Notes: generated by a model from the letters alone, not told the origin. A stretch of DNA of 64,000 bases from Sinotaia quadrata (GCA_028829895.1 CM054180.1:117611973-117675972), one strand, 5' to 3'; shown: positions 48,831 to 62,204, counted from the first letter of the stretch. Numbers and translations are program-made.

Positions 48831-49820
48831 TTTGGGAAGATGGTAGCCATTTGGTGCAGGTCAATTTCTTTATGATTAGGAAGATGCCAAAACATGGGGA
48901 GTTAGTAAGCAGTCAGATGCTGTGACATCAGGCAACCAACACTAAGGAAACAATTTTTAAAATGTTTGTTCAGGGTGGAGTTTGAAAGAGAACAGGATGA
49001 ACCCATGATAGCATGTTCTTTAGGTCTTTTGTTTTATTTTTATTTTTTGCCGTCCTTAGGGGCAATAACACACTCTCATCCGCCCCTCGACCTGCTTTCT
49101 TATTGACCTATATTGATGACGTGCAGGCAACATGTTCAGAAACTGATCTAGCTGTCAAATCTATTTTTCTATGACATGAAATAGTATTATTTTTTTTATT
49201 TGCCTGGACATTGTTTTGTTAAAGCTTTCCTCTTAAAATAAAAATCTCATACACGTATTATACAAAATAATACAAATATTATGTAACTATGGCTGCTTTC
49301 AGCTTAACCAGTGTTGTAAATATAACTTTTAGCATTTAGTTTATATTATTTAATATAAGATTCGATACATATTAATATTGAATTATACTATCTGTTTGCA
49401 ATGTAAGTGTACTGTTAAGAGCTTGTGGCTTCTTTCTTGTTATAATATTGATAAAGGGTAATTGTTTATTTCACTGATCAGAGACATAATGCTTTTTAGA
49501 AAAAGCTCGTGCTTTTTTGTTGGTATAACACTGATTAAATTTGAATATCTATGGTATTTAATAGGGAACCATTCATTCTTTTAGTTTACGTTTTATAAGT
49601 AGAACAACTTCTTATCTTAGCCAAGGTTATATGCTTAGATAAATTTATATTATGTTATTTCATCAGTAAAACGTGTTTGTACATAAATATGTGTGAGTTA
49701 TCACAGCTTGCTATGGCAGCTGATATCACAGAATCTCTCTGCCAACAATTACACTGCATCCAGTGATTAAAGATGCCTTACAGCTCACAGATATAAGAAA
49801 AAAGAACCCTTAATGTGGAG

Positions 49821-49828
<8 letters not shown>
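48831..49828. other. Unique AT-rich DNA
   Basis: No array or gene recognised. Confidence 0.55.

Positions 49829-49908
<80 letters not shown>
49829..49908. repeat. (TA)n then (TG)n microsatellite
   Basis: GATATATATATG leads into a long TG run of about 76 bp. Confidence 0.98.
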
Positions 49909-49909
<1 letters not shown>

Positions 49910-50346
49910 ACAGCAGTTCCAACATGCACACGCACTGATCTGCCTCTGAACTGACCTTAGTCAATGACCTCTGGCCTAGATCTGGCTGAAGGCTTCAAGA
50001 CTACTAGATTACTATCCGGTGCTATTATGCTGGCTGCCGATTAATTCATCCTAGATTGAGATGTTAGTTGCTCCTGTTCAATATTCACATCTGGGAAGAC
50101 AACCTCTGCAAGACTACATCTGTTCTAGAATCCCTCTGTTATGTGACGTTTTGCATGTAACTGCCAACAGCGCTTGGAGAGTGTGGACTTTCTTTACTTG
50201 TTCCCGCCAATATGTTGGCTTATCTAAAAGCTAAAGTGTATCCGTAATACCTAAAGCAATTAGTTGTATATGTCAGTTCTTTTCAATAGCAAACATTCTT
50301 TTGTCTTTTGCATTTAACTTTGAATGAAGCCAGAAGAACTATGAGT

Positions 50347-50361
50347 GGGGGGGGGGGGGGG
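50347..50361. repeat. G15 homopolymer
   Basis: Fifteen consecutive G. Confidence 0.9.
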
Positions 50362-50440
50362 CGGAATCACCGTTAGAAGGAAAGTGGCATGAAAACAGTT
50401 GTAACAAATGTCAAATACAGGTAAGAATTAAAAAGATACT

Positions 50441-51678
<1,238 letters not shown>

Positions 51679-51716
<38 letters not shown>
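51679..51716. repeat. (GA)n microsatellite
   Basis: A pure GA run. Confidence 0.96.
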
Positions 51717-51718
<2 letters not shown>

Positions 51719-51771
51719 TTGGTAGCAACAGAAACAGAAACATACGCGTCACAGTGTCACCCGCAGCGTTC

Positions 51772-51786
51772 GGGGGGGGGGGGGGG
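51772..51786. repeat. G15 homopolymer
   Basis: Fifteen consecutive G. Another G-rich stretch with a nine-G run is near 51860-51882. Confidence 0.88.
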
Positions 51787-51971
51787 TGAGGTGACTACCA
51801 AAGTTGGATCTATTTTTATATTTAGACGACATTTGGGTGGGGATAGGAGATTGAGGGGAGGTCGGGGAGGGGGGGGGAGGATGTGCGTGTGTGACAATTT
51901 CAGAAATGTAACACAGCTGTTATCGTGAAACAAAAAAATCTACGTCCTTTCTCTGCTGCATCTCCGACAAT

Positions 51972-51975
<4 letters not shown>

Positions 51976-52004
<29 letters not shown>
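51976..52004. repeat. (CA)n microsatellite
   Basis: A pure CA run. Confidence 0.96.
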
Positions 52005-52006
<2 letters not shown>

Positions 52007-52579
52007 GCAGTTAGTCAGTGCCGGAAGCGATTGTGCACACGCTACTTAGGCGTTCGCGTGCCTGTGCATTAAAGGGACGCCGGTTCCCAAGGAGAGCTTA
52101 CTTCCAAGTTTCCCCACTAATGCTAAATATAGGCATTGGAGCACATCGTAAACGTTGTGGCGATAGGGCAATAGTTAAGGATGGAGTCATGTACAGAATT
52201 ATATGCATTTTTTTAGGGTGGGTGTGAATGGTTGACACAGGTGTGGAGGTGGTTGACAGTTTTGGTGGGGAATGGGGTGTAATAACAAATACCTGGAATA
52301 GGAATACAAACAAAAGCATGGAGGGACTGGAATAATGCTTTGGACAACATATTTTGAAATATGTGAAATATGTATACGTGAAATAATGAATAGCTAGGTA
52401 CATTTCTTTCTAAAAATAAAGTCATTTTTATTTTATTCAGAATGAGTAAAAATTCGTGCAATCTAGTCGAGGGGTTAGGAAAGGTGTTTACTTTTTCTAT
52501 GGTGGTAAAGCGAGTTATCTATTCTTCAGGCCAGTGACGTAATGAGATACGGAAAACTTGTCGACACGCACGCAAAACA

Positions 52580-52795
52580 GAGCTATGAGGAAAGGCAAAT
52601 TTGACAGCGCTGTGAGGAAATACAAATGTGACAGCGCTGTGAGGAAAGGCAAATTTGACAGCGCTGTGAGGAAAGGCAAATTTGACAGCGCTGTGAGAAA
52701 GTACGTGATGGTGGAGAGCGCTGTGAGAAAGTACGTGATGGTGGAGAGCGCTGTGAGAAAGTACGTGATGGTGGAGAGCGCTGTGATGGTAACGC
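52580..52795. repeat. 27-bp and 30-bp tandem repeats sharing an AGCGCTGTGAG core
   Basis: Four units of CAGCGCTGTGAGGAAA plus (G/T)(G/A)CAAAT(T/G)TGA (27 bp) are followed by three units of AGAGCGCTGTGAGAAAGTAC plus GTGATGGTGG (30 bp). Both lengths are multiples of three, so frames of 82-109 aa are open on both strands. They consist only of the repeat and resemble no known family. Confidence 0.95.
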
Positions 52796-52927
52796 GGGCA
52801 ATATTCCGGGTGTGAGGAGTGGAGGACGCAATTAGCTACAAGGGTCAAGCCTCTTCAGAACCTGATAAAGAAAAGTTATGCAGAGAAAATGAAAATAGCA
52901 AAATATCCCAAAATGCCATAGTGGTGT

Positions 52928-52930
<3 letters not shown>

Positions 52931-52977
<47 letters not shown>
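52931..52977. repeat. (CT)n microsatellite
   Basis: A pure CT run. Confidence 0.97.
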
Positions 52978-52980
<3 letters not shown>

Positions 52981-53126
52981 TGTAAATCTAGCTTTGTCTC
53001 TATCGGTAGATTATCACTCTCATTTGTCTCTCGGAGTGAGCGGATGCATGTAGCGATAGCCTCTAAGTACAAAGAGTTTAGTTTGAACCCAGCTTTGATC
53101 ATGTGCAATTGCTTTCATCCATTATC

Positions 53127-53460
53127 ACCAACTTCCTAGAATGTAATATGTATGGTCCTTATTGTCAGATTTGTTGAGCACTTCCTAGAATGTAAAATGT
53201 ATGGTCGTTATTGTAAGGTCAGATTTGTTGAACACTTCCTAGAATGTAAAATGTATGGTCGTTATTGTAAGGTCAGATTTGTTGAACACTTCCTAGAATG
53301 TAAAATGTATGGTCGTTATTGTAAGGTCAGATTTGTTGAACACTTCCTAGAATGTAATATGTATGGTCCTTATTGTAAGGGCAGATTTGTTGAACACTTC
53401 CTAGAATGTAATATGTATGGTCCTTATTGTAACGTCAGATTTGTTGAACACGCTCGCCAG
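53127..53460. repeat. 54-bp tandem repeat, about 6 units
   Basis: CACTTCCTAGAATGTAA starts at 53179, 53233 and every 54 bp after, with ATGTATGGTC(G/C)TTATTGTA and AGATTTGTTGAA. An 18-residue periodic frame of 103 aa (VRFVEHFLECKMYGRYCK) is open on the plus strand because 54 is a multiple of three. Its biased leading edge and near-identical DNA units favour a repeat translation over a gene. Confidence 0.95.
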
Positions 53461-53498
53461 TAAACTCCACTCGTTAGTGGTGCATTATTCTCTCCCCG

Positions 53499-53589
53499 AC
53501 CACCCGTCTCTCTCTCTTCCCCTCTTTCTTTTTTTTCTTTCTTATTCTCTACTCCTCTCTCCTTTTCCTTCCCTCTCTTCTTTACTTCT

Positions 53590-53626
<37 letters not shown>

Positions 53627-53877
53627 TTTCTTTCTTCCCCCCACCCTCCTGCTGTGATTTATCTTTTTTCTTCTTCTCTCTCTCATCTCTCTAGCTACCT
53701 TTATCTTCTTCTCTTCTTCTTTATTTCTCTTCCACCCTTCTTCCAACTTTCTCTTCTTCTCTTTTTCTTTTCCTATCTTCTTCCATCTCACTCTTCTTCT
53801 CCTTTCTCGTCCTCTCTTTCTGTCTTCTTCTTTTCTTTCTTTCTTCCTTCCTTTCTCAACCCTTCTCAACCTCTCTT
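53499..53877. repeat. CT-rich polypyrimidine region
   Basis: About 380 bp of TCTTCTTCTCTC-like sequence with few purines, including a (CT)n run at 53594-53622. The long plus- and minus-strand frames are low-complexity artefacts. Confidence 0.9.
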
Positions 53878-54038
53878 TTGCTCGATTGCAATTCTCTTAT
53901 TGGGATATTTAATTACAAACAGATACCTGGCTGACTGCATATGTTTCATTGTTTCATTAGGTCTGTTCGTTCATCTCCACTTCTTAACAGACACTCAGTT
54001 TCTCCCTTGATTTCGCGGAGGATTGATCGTATCACGTG

Positions 54039-54095
54039 TCATTCTTGAACTGCGAGACCATCATGACGTTCTTGAACTGCGAGACCATCGTGACA
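54039..54095. repeat. 27-bp tandem duplication
   Basis: TTCTTGAACTGCGAGACCAT is repeated with a 27-bp period, followed by CATGACG or CGTGACA. Confidence 0.9.
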
Positions 54096-54149
54096 AGCAA
54101 AGTAGAGAGAGAGATAATAGATACGTAATCAGAGTTGGAAAGCGAAGTT

Positions 54150-54378
54150 AATATAGACTTCATCTACACATCTCAATTAACTGCTGAAGTGACTTTAAAG
54201 TAGATTTCATCTCTACACACCTCAATTAGTTGTTGGGTGACTTCAATGTAGACTTCACCTTTACACCTCTTAATTAGATGTTGGGGTGACTTCAAAGTAG
54301 GCTTCACCTCTACACATCTCAATTAACTGTTGAAGTGACTAGAAAGTAGACTTCACCTCTATACGTCTCAATCAGCTA
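54150..54378. repeat. 49-bp tandem repeat, about 4-5 units
   Basis: CAATTA occurs at 54174, 54223, 54271 (as TAATTA) and 54320, with GTGACTT(T/C)AAAGTAGACTT and CACCTCTACAC in each unit. Confidence 0.9.
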
Positions 54379-55062
54379 AGTGCTAATTATAAAGTGAATA
54401 CAGAAATTCTGGAATATTTTGTGCGGAATTATAGTAGTTTATAGGAATACTAGAATAGAATACATGCTTTGTTCACAAGCAAATCAAAACCGATGTATTC
54501 CTCTGGTATAACCACTATTTGCATATTGTAACATTACAAGATGGATATGCTGACCAAAACCTCAACATGAAAAATATATTTGTCAACATACTGTAAAGTG
54601 TATTTATGTGCTTGATCTCAATAATCGTTCGTTAATATGTACAGATCAGACACGAAACTCACATAAGCACGTGCGCGCGCATGTATGCACACAAACACAA
54701 ACATACACACACACGTTTTAGTTCGAGAACAATTAAGACATTCGTTATTTTTAAACACCAAGACGAGATAAAATCTTTATCCTCTCCAGCAAAAGCTAAT
54801 TTTCAACCTGTGCGCCACAAAGCCGCCTCTGCATTTTTTGTAATACAGAATATGGTATCTCCAGGGTGGCTCAGATTTTCTTGTAGTATTAATCATTTTT
54901 GCCATTTATGTATAAAAAAATAGACGAACACTCATTTCTATTTGTCACTGGTTGTGATAATGAGTTTAATACAACAGCGACGAAAGATTAGTTTTTGAAA
55001 GTTATTCCTCTTTCCTTTTCGTTCAAATTTCGGGTATAATGTGTTGATTTTATCAGAGATAT
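54379..55062. other. Unique AT-rich DNA
   Basis: No array or gene recognised. Confidence 0.55.
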
Positions 55063-55145
55063 TTTTGGTTGGTTGGTTGGTTGGTCGGTTGGTTGGTTGG
55101 TTCGTTCGTTCGTTCGTTGGTTGATTGGTTGTTCGTTTGTTGTTG
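55063..55145. repeat. (GGTT/GTTC)n tetranucleotide repeat
   Basis: TTGGTTGGTTGGTTGGTCGG continues with GTTCGTTCGTTCGTTGGTTG and a short GTTGTTGCTGCTG run. Confidence 0.94.
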
Positions 55146-55261
55146 CTGCTGTTGTTTTAAAGAAAATAATTTTATGTAATACCTTTTTGATATGATCTGG
55201 AAATCTAATAAGAAAATAGACACGAAGCTAAATTTAGCTTTTTGCATTGGGTTCTACGTTC

Positions 55262-55262
<1 letters not shown>

Positions 55263-55319
<57 letters not shown>
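55263..55319. repeat. (GA)n microsatellite
   Basis: A pure GA run. Confidence 0.97.
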
Positions 55320-55320
<1 letters not shown>

Positions 55321-55504
55321 CCCAACTGTTGACGGCCTACATTTCCCGACTAAGTTGGTTTCAACGAGCACGACCTCTTGAGCACAACGGTAAATGCAGT
55401 AGGGAAAGGTAGTTGTTTATTTTTCTTTTGCATCACCCAGACATGGATGAGGTCAGACCATTTTTTTCAAGAAGTTAGTGCACCGTAAGAAGTGTGCGTT
55501 CCTT

Positions 55505-55642
55505 AATGTACTTTAAGGCTGCATCTTTACTAATGGTAACACTGGTTGCTATTCTCGGGCATACCTGTCACTGGACAATGCACTTTAAGGCTGTGTGTAT
55601 CTTTACTGATGGGAATTCTCGGGCATACCTGTCACTGACCAG
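55505..55642. repeat. Imperfect tandem duplication of about 70 bp
   Basis: ACTTTAAGGCTG, ATCTTTACT(A/G)ATGG and ATTCTCGGGCATACCTGTCA occur in the same order twice. Confidence 0.88.
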
Positions 55643-56616
55643 AGCATGAACATGACTAAATAATAGAAGCAGAATTAGTTGGGGTGGGGGAACAAATACT
55701 AATAGACTATCACTGGAATTGCGATTGACTTCAATTTCAAGGGGGAATAACCCTTACTCATACAATCGGACATTATCTTAAATCACTTCTGAACAATGAT
55801 TAGAGAAACAGGTACACCTAAATCAAATATTTTGAACGTTTCATTAAATTTGTGACATGCCCACAAATCCATTTGAAACTTTCAAAAAAAAAATTATGAA
55901 AAAGCAAGAACCGTGCTGTAAACTTTGCTCTGTAGTAAGACGACTATTTTCTGCCGTTAGGTGTATGATGCAGATCAACGGGTAACTAGTGCCTTTCCTA
56001 TTAGAAAAGTACAGCTCTACAGGAGTTAACTTTTCTTTAATGACAGGTCAGACATCATCTCTTGGATCAACGTTCAAACGCTCACTGGATCGCTGTCACT
56101 AGAGGGCGCCTAAAATCTGTTCACAGAGAGATGACAGTTGAAAAGTGAACACTGCCGCTCGGCCAAAAAGAGCATCTGACTTATCCAAGATCATTCGGTC
56201 ATCAAATGTTAAATAATTATCTTTATCAAGGACACCACTCCATGAATAATGAGGAGAGACAGTGATGTAAACTGATCCACACGTTGCTTCCTGTGAGTTT
56301 TCACTAGTGAGGATTCCCTTCGTTTTTTAATTGCATTGATTCATGTGCCTAAACGTTCTTGTACAAGCTCCATGGTTTAGAACCAGATGCCAACGTGTAG
56401 CCATTCCGAGATGACGCAGTCAATCACACTTCGTGAACAGAAAAGTGAGATGTGCCTGCCAAAGTGCATAGAGCTTGTATGGATTTTTGTGAAAGATCCT
56501 GACGAAATGGTTCGATCTTTCATTTTCCTTTTACATCGAAAGAAATTTCAAAGGAGCTGAAGTTGAGCTTGTGCATATGTACATATTCTATGTGACTTGA
56601 ATGGGCATTGCGAACA
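55643..56616. other. Unique DNA
   Basis: No array or gene recognised. Confidence 0.55.
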
Positions 56617-56885
56617 CTTATTTTCTTTTCTTTTTCTTTCTTTTGTTTTGTTTTCTTTGTTTTGTTGTGTTTTCTTTTGTTTTGCTTGTTTTCTTTTTTT
56701 CTTTTCATTCTTTTGTTTTCTTTTCTTTTCTTTTGCTTGCTTTCTTTCATTTGTTTTTTTTTCTTTGCTTTGTTTTGTTTTCTTTCTTTTGTTTTCTTTC
56801 TTTTGATTTGTTTCTATCGTTTTCTTTCGCTTGTTTTCTTTTCTTTTGTTTGTTTTGTTCTCTTTTCTTTCTTTTGATTTCTTTT
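56617..56885. repeat. TTTTC/TTTTG pentanucleotide-like region
   Basis: TTTTCTTTTGTTTTGTTTTC and similar strings for about 270 bp on the plus strand. Phe-rich and Lys-rich frames are artefacts. Confidence 0.93.
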
Positions 56886-57873
56886 CTGAAATTACGACTG
56901 CATCATCTATTGCATTCCATCCTCATGAAACAATCTTATCATATTTGCTTTGTAAATAATAATACAGCGCTTGACATTAACTATAGGTTCTTTTGACGCC
57001 GGAACCAGTCACGATGCAAAACAAATGCTATTATGATTAGGTCAAGATGTCAGGAGAAAACAACTTTTCCCGCAAGTAGTGAAGCATCTGAACACTCAAA
57101 TGTCACTGATTTGTGGAACTTTACTTTGGGACACATTTCTTAGGACTATCGCAGAAAATTCACAAAAGTGAAATGTGAAAGGTAGTTGTTGAAACTCTGT
57201 GTTGTGGCCGTGCAGAAATGGCAGGTCGGGTGGCGGGATGCTTTCGTTCTAAGCTGCAATAGCTTTGCCTTGTCACAGAAACTATTTACAAATTGATATG
57301 GTAGACTGACTGAGGAGACTGTCAAGGTGACATGTGATTCCTGAGTGTTACTTTGTTCATTCATGAGAGGCATTAATGGAAATCAGAATGCCATTGATAG
57401 ATCTGTCTGTAAGTTTAACTCATGGGTGTGGACGTGCAATGGTATATGGTTGGGCTGTTCTGAGGACAAAAAGAGAAAGAAGAAAAGCTCCTAAGAGATT
57501 CTGAGAGTTCTGACAGTTATGATCCATTGAAGAAGTCAGAGTGAATTCCTGCTGTATACTTAATTCGCCACATGATATGTGACCCAATTCGGGGAAAAAT
57601 TGTGAAATGCAAAATAAGATCTAGCTAGACTACATGTTATAACTGAATGGATATAGGCAGGATCAAGACAAATGATTCACTGATTGGCTGACTGACTGAT
57701 CTGCTGTGCCGAGTAAACTCACATGAAACTTTGAAAACATTCCTCCTGATGTGCTTGATTGCGCCTATGAAATTCAGGATGATTCTCTATGGTGTGGTTG
57801 GAGAGCGTTTAGAAGATTCTGAAACAGTTGTGTAATGTGTCTCTAGAAGGAACATATGGGACCTCACCTAAAT
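56886..57873. other. Unique DNA
   Basis: No array or gene recognised. The 75-aa minus-strand frame at 57146 has no domain. Confidence 0.55.
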
Positions 57874-58510
57874 ATGAAAGGCAGTGATATGTTGCAAGCC
57901 GCATGATTGTGAAACATGCCGGTGACAGCCACCATCTTTAAACAGATTATTTGCATTGATTTTAACTATTTCTCTAAAACTCCCTCTCATTTCCTTCATT
58001 ATATCCATAAACTTGATTATGTATTTATGTTAATTGACTGCTGAAGTCTATTCTAGGATAAACTGAATTAATCGTTCTAGCATTAATCGTTCATTGTTGT
58101 GAAGTGATGTAAATGCCAACACTCTTTGATTATATTCATGTTATATATTTGAATGTTGATTTAATGAATGTATTGACCTTCTTACACATTTTGATAACTT
58201 TGTTGGAAAGAAAATGGGTGGATGGGGAGGGGCTCCTAAATATAGATTAAAGATGAATTTGTCTTCTCCTTTGGTAATACGTTTTCCACTTATGGAAATA
58301 TTGTGTGAAGGTAGATGTTTGTCTTTAATGTTGTGGAAAAGAGAAAACGTTTACAGCGCCCGCATATCCGCCAAGTGTGAGAGACGAGCGGTGTCTTCTG
58401 GAGAATTATTAATAACATAAATTAAGATTCTCATCACTTGTACTTGGTTATTGGTTGGTAATTAATATTAATAATAATAATAATAACTATTAACTTTGTG
58501 GCGTTAGCAT
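57874..58510 (+). mobile_element. Dispersed repeat family, copy C, the longest copy
   Basis: This copy starts ATGAAAGGCAGTGATATGTT, carries the same landmarks as copies A and B, and ends near TTTGTGGCGTTAGC. Relative to copy B it has about 100 extra bases around 57955-58095, either an insertion here or a deletion in B. It lacks the expanded GA tract of copy B and keeps the short GTGAGAGACGAG at 58377-58388. All three copies lie in the same orientation. No protein is encoded. Confidence 0.75.
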
Positions 58511-59639
58511 CTCAAACACTTTTTTCAACTTGTGCGTGTTGACAAAACGTGGGTTCTGGCCGTGAAGAGATGGTCAACGGGTAAGGGAGATAATTGATTA
58601 TTTTTTCCTGTCTTGAGTCCCCCTTCCTGCCCTGATATGATCGAATGTTCTTTTGTTAGACACACTTTCATGATACTGTAGATTCTTGTTGTCTGAGTTG
58701 TTTCAGTCAATAGCATACTGCGATTTGAAAGACCAAATTGCACAGAGCATGTAAAGATTGTAGCGATGTCAGACTGACGTGTGTAAAATATAAAGAAAAA
58801 AGAAGGGGTACTGAGGATAGCAAGTGGAAACTGGCGGGCTTATGAAACGAGCGAACGTGCCGAGAGAAGAGAAAGACAACTCCCAACAAACCTTGCTTCA
58901 AAACGAACAGCGCACGTGAAAATAAAAAGGAAAGCTTGGCGAACATGCTGAACAAAGCATCCGTTGACACGCTTCAACTTACCAGTCACAATGCACGAGA
59001 CTTCCAAACAGTTGTTTTAGGAGCCTCTTTGCGAGGCAAATCAACCGGAAACGGAAATCATTGCCCATACAACCCAGCTATTGGGCGCAGCTTACAATCC
59101 TTTGACCTTTTGCCATTGTCCATCAAACCCGTCTAGGAGAGAGGGACTCTAATGGTTTTATTAGAACCCAAAGAGAGTCTTCTGAAACTGATTAGTGCTA
59201 GTCTGATTAAAACGTGTACACACGCGTGTTGGTTTCAGACTGTTAGTGAGTGAATCGGAGGTCTGTGTTGCCAGTGGCCCGTCTGTGCTTCTGACTCACT
59301 GGATCGTGTGGCATTCCCTGAAGACAACAATACATTCGCGTCACGTGGCATTTGCCACGCGCGAAATAAATTACCACCTCATGTTGTTGTGTGTGTTTTT
59401 TAAATCTTTCGCCTACCATCTCTGGCACACTAATTCTCTCGTGAGTTTACAGACGATGTTGTATTGTGGAGTTGCACTATTTTGTGTGTGTGTGTGTGTG
59501 TGTGTGGTTTTGTAATACTGTATTTAATTCCTCTCCAGATATTCTGTTAGGTTTTAAGCCAACACGCCATCTCCTCGAAGCCACAACAAAACATCAGAAT
59601 CAAGATAGTCAAAATATGAAAGTAAGGTGCTTGTTCACT
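58511..59639. other. Unique DNA
   Basis: Non-repetitive frames of 66 aa (58936) and 89 aa (59246) are present without recognisable family membership; the latter runs into a GT tract. Confidence 0.5.
59478..59506. repeat. (GT)n microsatellite
   Basis: A short GT run. Confidence 0.94.
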
Positions 59640-59895
59640 GTCACACTGCGCAAAGATATACACCAGGTTGACCACTGTCACAGTGTGGTAGACAAAGATA
59701 TACACCAATTTGAGTGCTGTTCTCACTGTGGTAGACAAAGATATACACCAATTTGAGTGCTGTTCTCACTGTGGTAGACAAAGATATACACCAGATTGAG
59801 CACTGTCACACTGTGTAGACAAAGATATACACCAGGTTGAGCACTGTCACACTGTGGTAGATAAATACATTCACCAGGCTGGTCACTGTTCACTG
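59640..59895. repeat. 43-bp tandem repeat, about 5-6 units
   Basis: CACTGTGGTAGACAAAGATA starts at 59724 and 59767, followed by TACACCA(A/G)(T/A)TTGAG and (T/C)ACTGT. The outer units are diverged. Confidence 0.92.
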
Positions 59896-61393
59896 TGATA
59901 GAAAAAATCCCAGGACAGCTTTCCCTCTATCATAAGGTGGCAGTTCATTTTCAATAGCTACACTGACATAAATATGACAAGTTGTACACTCTAACTGTGG
60001 TTCAGTCTTTGCGGTCTAAATGCCGCATTGACGTTAGTTGTTATTTTTTTTTGTCATGGTGAAGTGTTAAGGCATTTGTTTGAACTACTTTAAAATCTGA
60101 ATGTGACATTCCCTTTTTTACCGCCAGAAAATGGTACGTGGTTATGCCGAAATCCTCATTAATCAAAACCTTTCGGTACTGTTTAACATACCCACAAGAT
60201 TTCGGTACTTACAACTAAATCTTGTGGGTATGTTAAATAGTAATCATGAATTACAGTCGCGTTGCACTGTTGATGGCCACTGGATTACAAAATTCTGACA
60301 GAATTCTATGGATATCATTCGATTACTCTAATGAAAACCAAGAAAGATTTAACTTAATGATAAAAAAGGAGTCTATAAATAATTCAGTATCTTAAAGTTC
60401 GGGGTGGAAAGTGAAAGCAAATCACGACTTCTGCACAAGTGGCACCAAGCTCAGAGGATGCAAGCAATCAAGGGAAACTACTCTATAACAAACAACAAAT
60501 GCGAATCGCCTGTTTCATTCAGTGTTTGTTTTTTTTGAATTAGTTATAGTCACAGCTCATGCCCGAGAACTGACCTGCGTTGGGTGCACTGCCTTATTAC
60601 CGCCGTCACCAAAATGGCTGTTTATCGTTTTTAAAGGTCCCGCTTGTGCCGATGAATGCCGAATGAGCTCCTTTAGCTTGGCAACACCGCATCGATTCGC
60701 CATTGCATTAAAGACATATGGATGAGGCAGGAGAGAGCCGGGCTTCCAGAGAAAAAAAAAACTCCGGGAGTCTATCCTACGGACTCACATCCACCTATCT
60801 ATCGTACTCACCAATGTCAAACGCCTTTCCATTCAGCATGACCTTTTAATATGATTCACCAAAAATATTATTTTAAAACGTGAGTATCTTGTGTGCATGC
60901 GTGCGTGCGTGTGTACGTATGCGTTTGTATTTTTGGATGTTGTTATACACGTGTGCACTTATATGTATTTATGCATGCATGCGCCTGTTTGGTGATCGTT
61001 TGGGTGTGTGGATATGAGATTGTGTGTGTGTGGATGTGCGCTTGTGTGTGCGTGAGTGTGAATTCTTTTATGCCTGCGTGTGTCTGAGCATGTTTACGTG
61101 TACGGTGTCTGCGTGGAAGTGTATCGGACGCTATAATTATGCAATAGGTTGCCATGCAAGGCTCAGTCCGAGCTCCTGTTGACCCGGAGCAAATTTTCTT
61201 GGAAGCGCTGCTGTTTGGAAATCGAGATTTGAACCAGTGAGATGAAGGAACGAGCAAACAAAACTCGCGCATTACACAACACTGTCTGCTTGACGTTTTG
61301 GTCTTTGAGCGCGGTTCTAATTTTTTAAAATTTAGTTTTAAGTCTCCCAGTAAACACAAAGGATTAATTTCTCTCTTCATTCATTGCCTTTGG
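59896..61393. other. Unique DNA plus a degenerate GT-rich stretch
   Basis: Apart from the 60182 hairpin, only GTGTGCATGCGTGCGTGCGT-like imperfect repeats at 60890-61100 are seen. Frames of 67 and 145 aa lack recognisable domains. Confidence 0.5.
60182..60237. repeat. Perfect inverted repeat: 21-bp arms, 14-base loop
   Basis: Arm one (60182-60202) starts TTTAACATACCCACAAG and arm two (60217-60237) is its exact reverse complement, ending CTTGTGGGTATGTTAAA. The loop is CGGTACTTACAACT. TTTCGGTACT also occurs twice nearby, before the first arm and at its end. A transcript would fold into a hairpin shorter than a typical animal pre-miRNA. It could also be a recent fold-back duplication. Confidence 0.9.
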
Positions 61394-61444
61394 GATTCTC
61401 TCCCTCTCTCTCTCTCTCCCCCTTATTCTTTCTCAATCTCTGTT

Positions 61445-61494
<50 letters not shown>

Positions 61495-61530
61495 CACTTA
61501 TTCTTTCTCAATCTCTGTTTCTCTCTCTCT

Positions 61531-61580
<50 letters not shown>

Positions 61581-61614
61581 TATTCTTTTTCAATCTCTAT
61601 GTTTCTATTTTCTT

Positions 61615-61650
<36 letters not shown>

Positions 61651-61690
61651 CCTCCACTTATTCTTTCTCAATCTCTGTTTCTCTCTCTCT

Positions 61691-61729
<39 letters not shown>

Positions 61730-61783
61730 CCTCTTATTCTTTCTCAGTCTCTGTTTCTTTCTCTCTCTTCTCTCTCTCTCTCT

Positions 61784-61818
<35 letters not shown>

Positions 61819-61889
61819 CCTCCACTTATTCTTTCTCTCTCCTCTCTCTCTCTCTCTCTCCCTCCACTTATTCTTTCTCAATCTCTGTT

Positions 61890-61957
<68 letters not shown>

Positions 61958-61987
61958 TATTCTTTTTCAATCTCTATGTTTCTATTT

Positions 61988-62045
<58 letters not shown>

Positions 62046-62204
62046 CACTTATTCTTTCTCAATCTCTGCTTCTCTCTCTCTCTGCTTCTCTCTCTCTCCC
62101 TCTCTCTCTCCCTCTCTCTCTCTCCCTCTCTCTCTCCCTCTCTCTCTCTCCCTTATTCTTTTTCAATCTCTATGTTTCTATTTTCTTTCTCTCTCTCTCT
62201 GCAT
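61394..62204. repeat. 800-bp CT array with two alternating spacer types
   Basis: (CT)n blocks are separated by two spacers. Type one is CCTCCACTTATTCTTTCTCA plus ATCTCTGTTTCTC (61491, 61651, 61819, 61860, 62041 regions, with a related CTTATTCTTTCTCA form at 61421 and 61730). Type two is CCCTTATTCTTTTTCAATCT plus CTATGTTTCTATTTTC (61577, 61953, 62150). The tract is almost pure pyrimidine. Frames of 209-320 aa across it are rejected as low complexity. Confidence 0.96.

Noticed and set aside
58936..59136. 66-aa plus-strand frame with balanced composition
   Set aside because: No domain, homology or splice signals recognised; length is within chance expectation.
61236..61250. Minus-strand GGTTCAAATC resembling a tRNA B box
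   Set aside because: No matching T-stem, anticodon arm or acceptor stem could be found around it.
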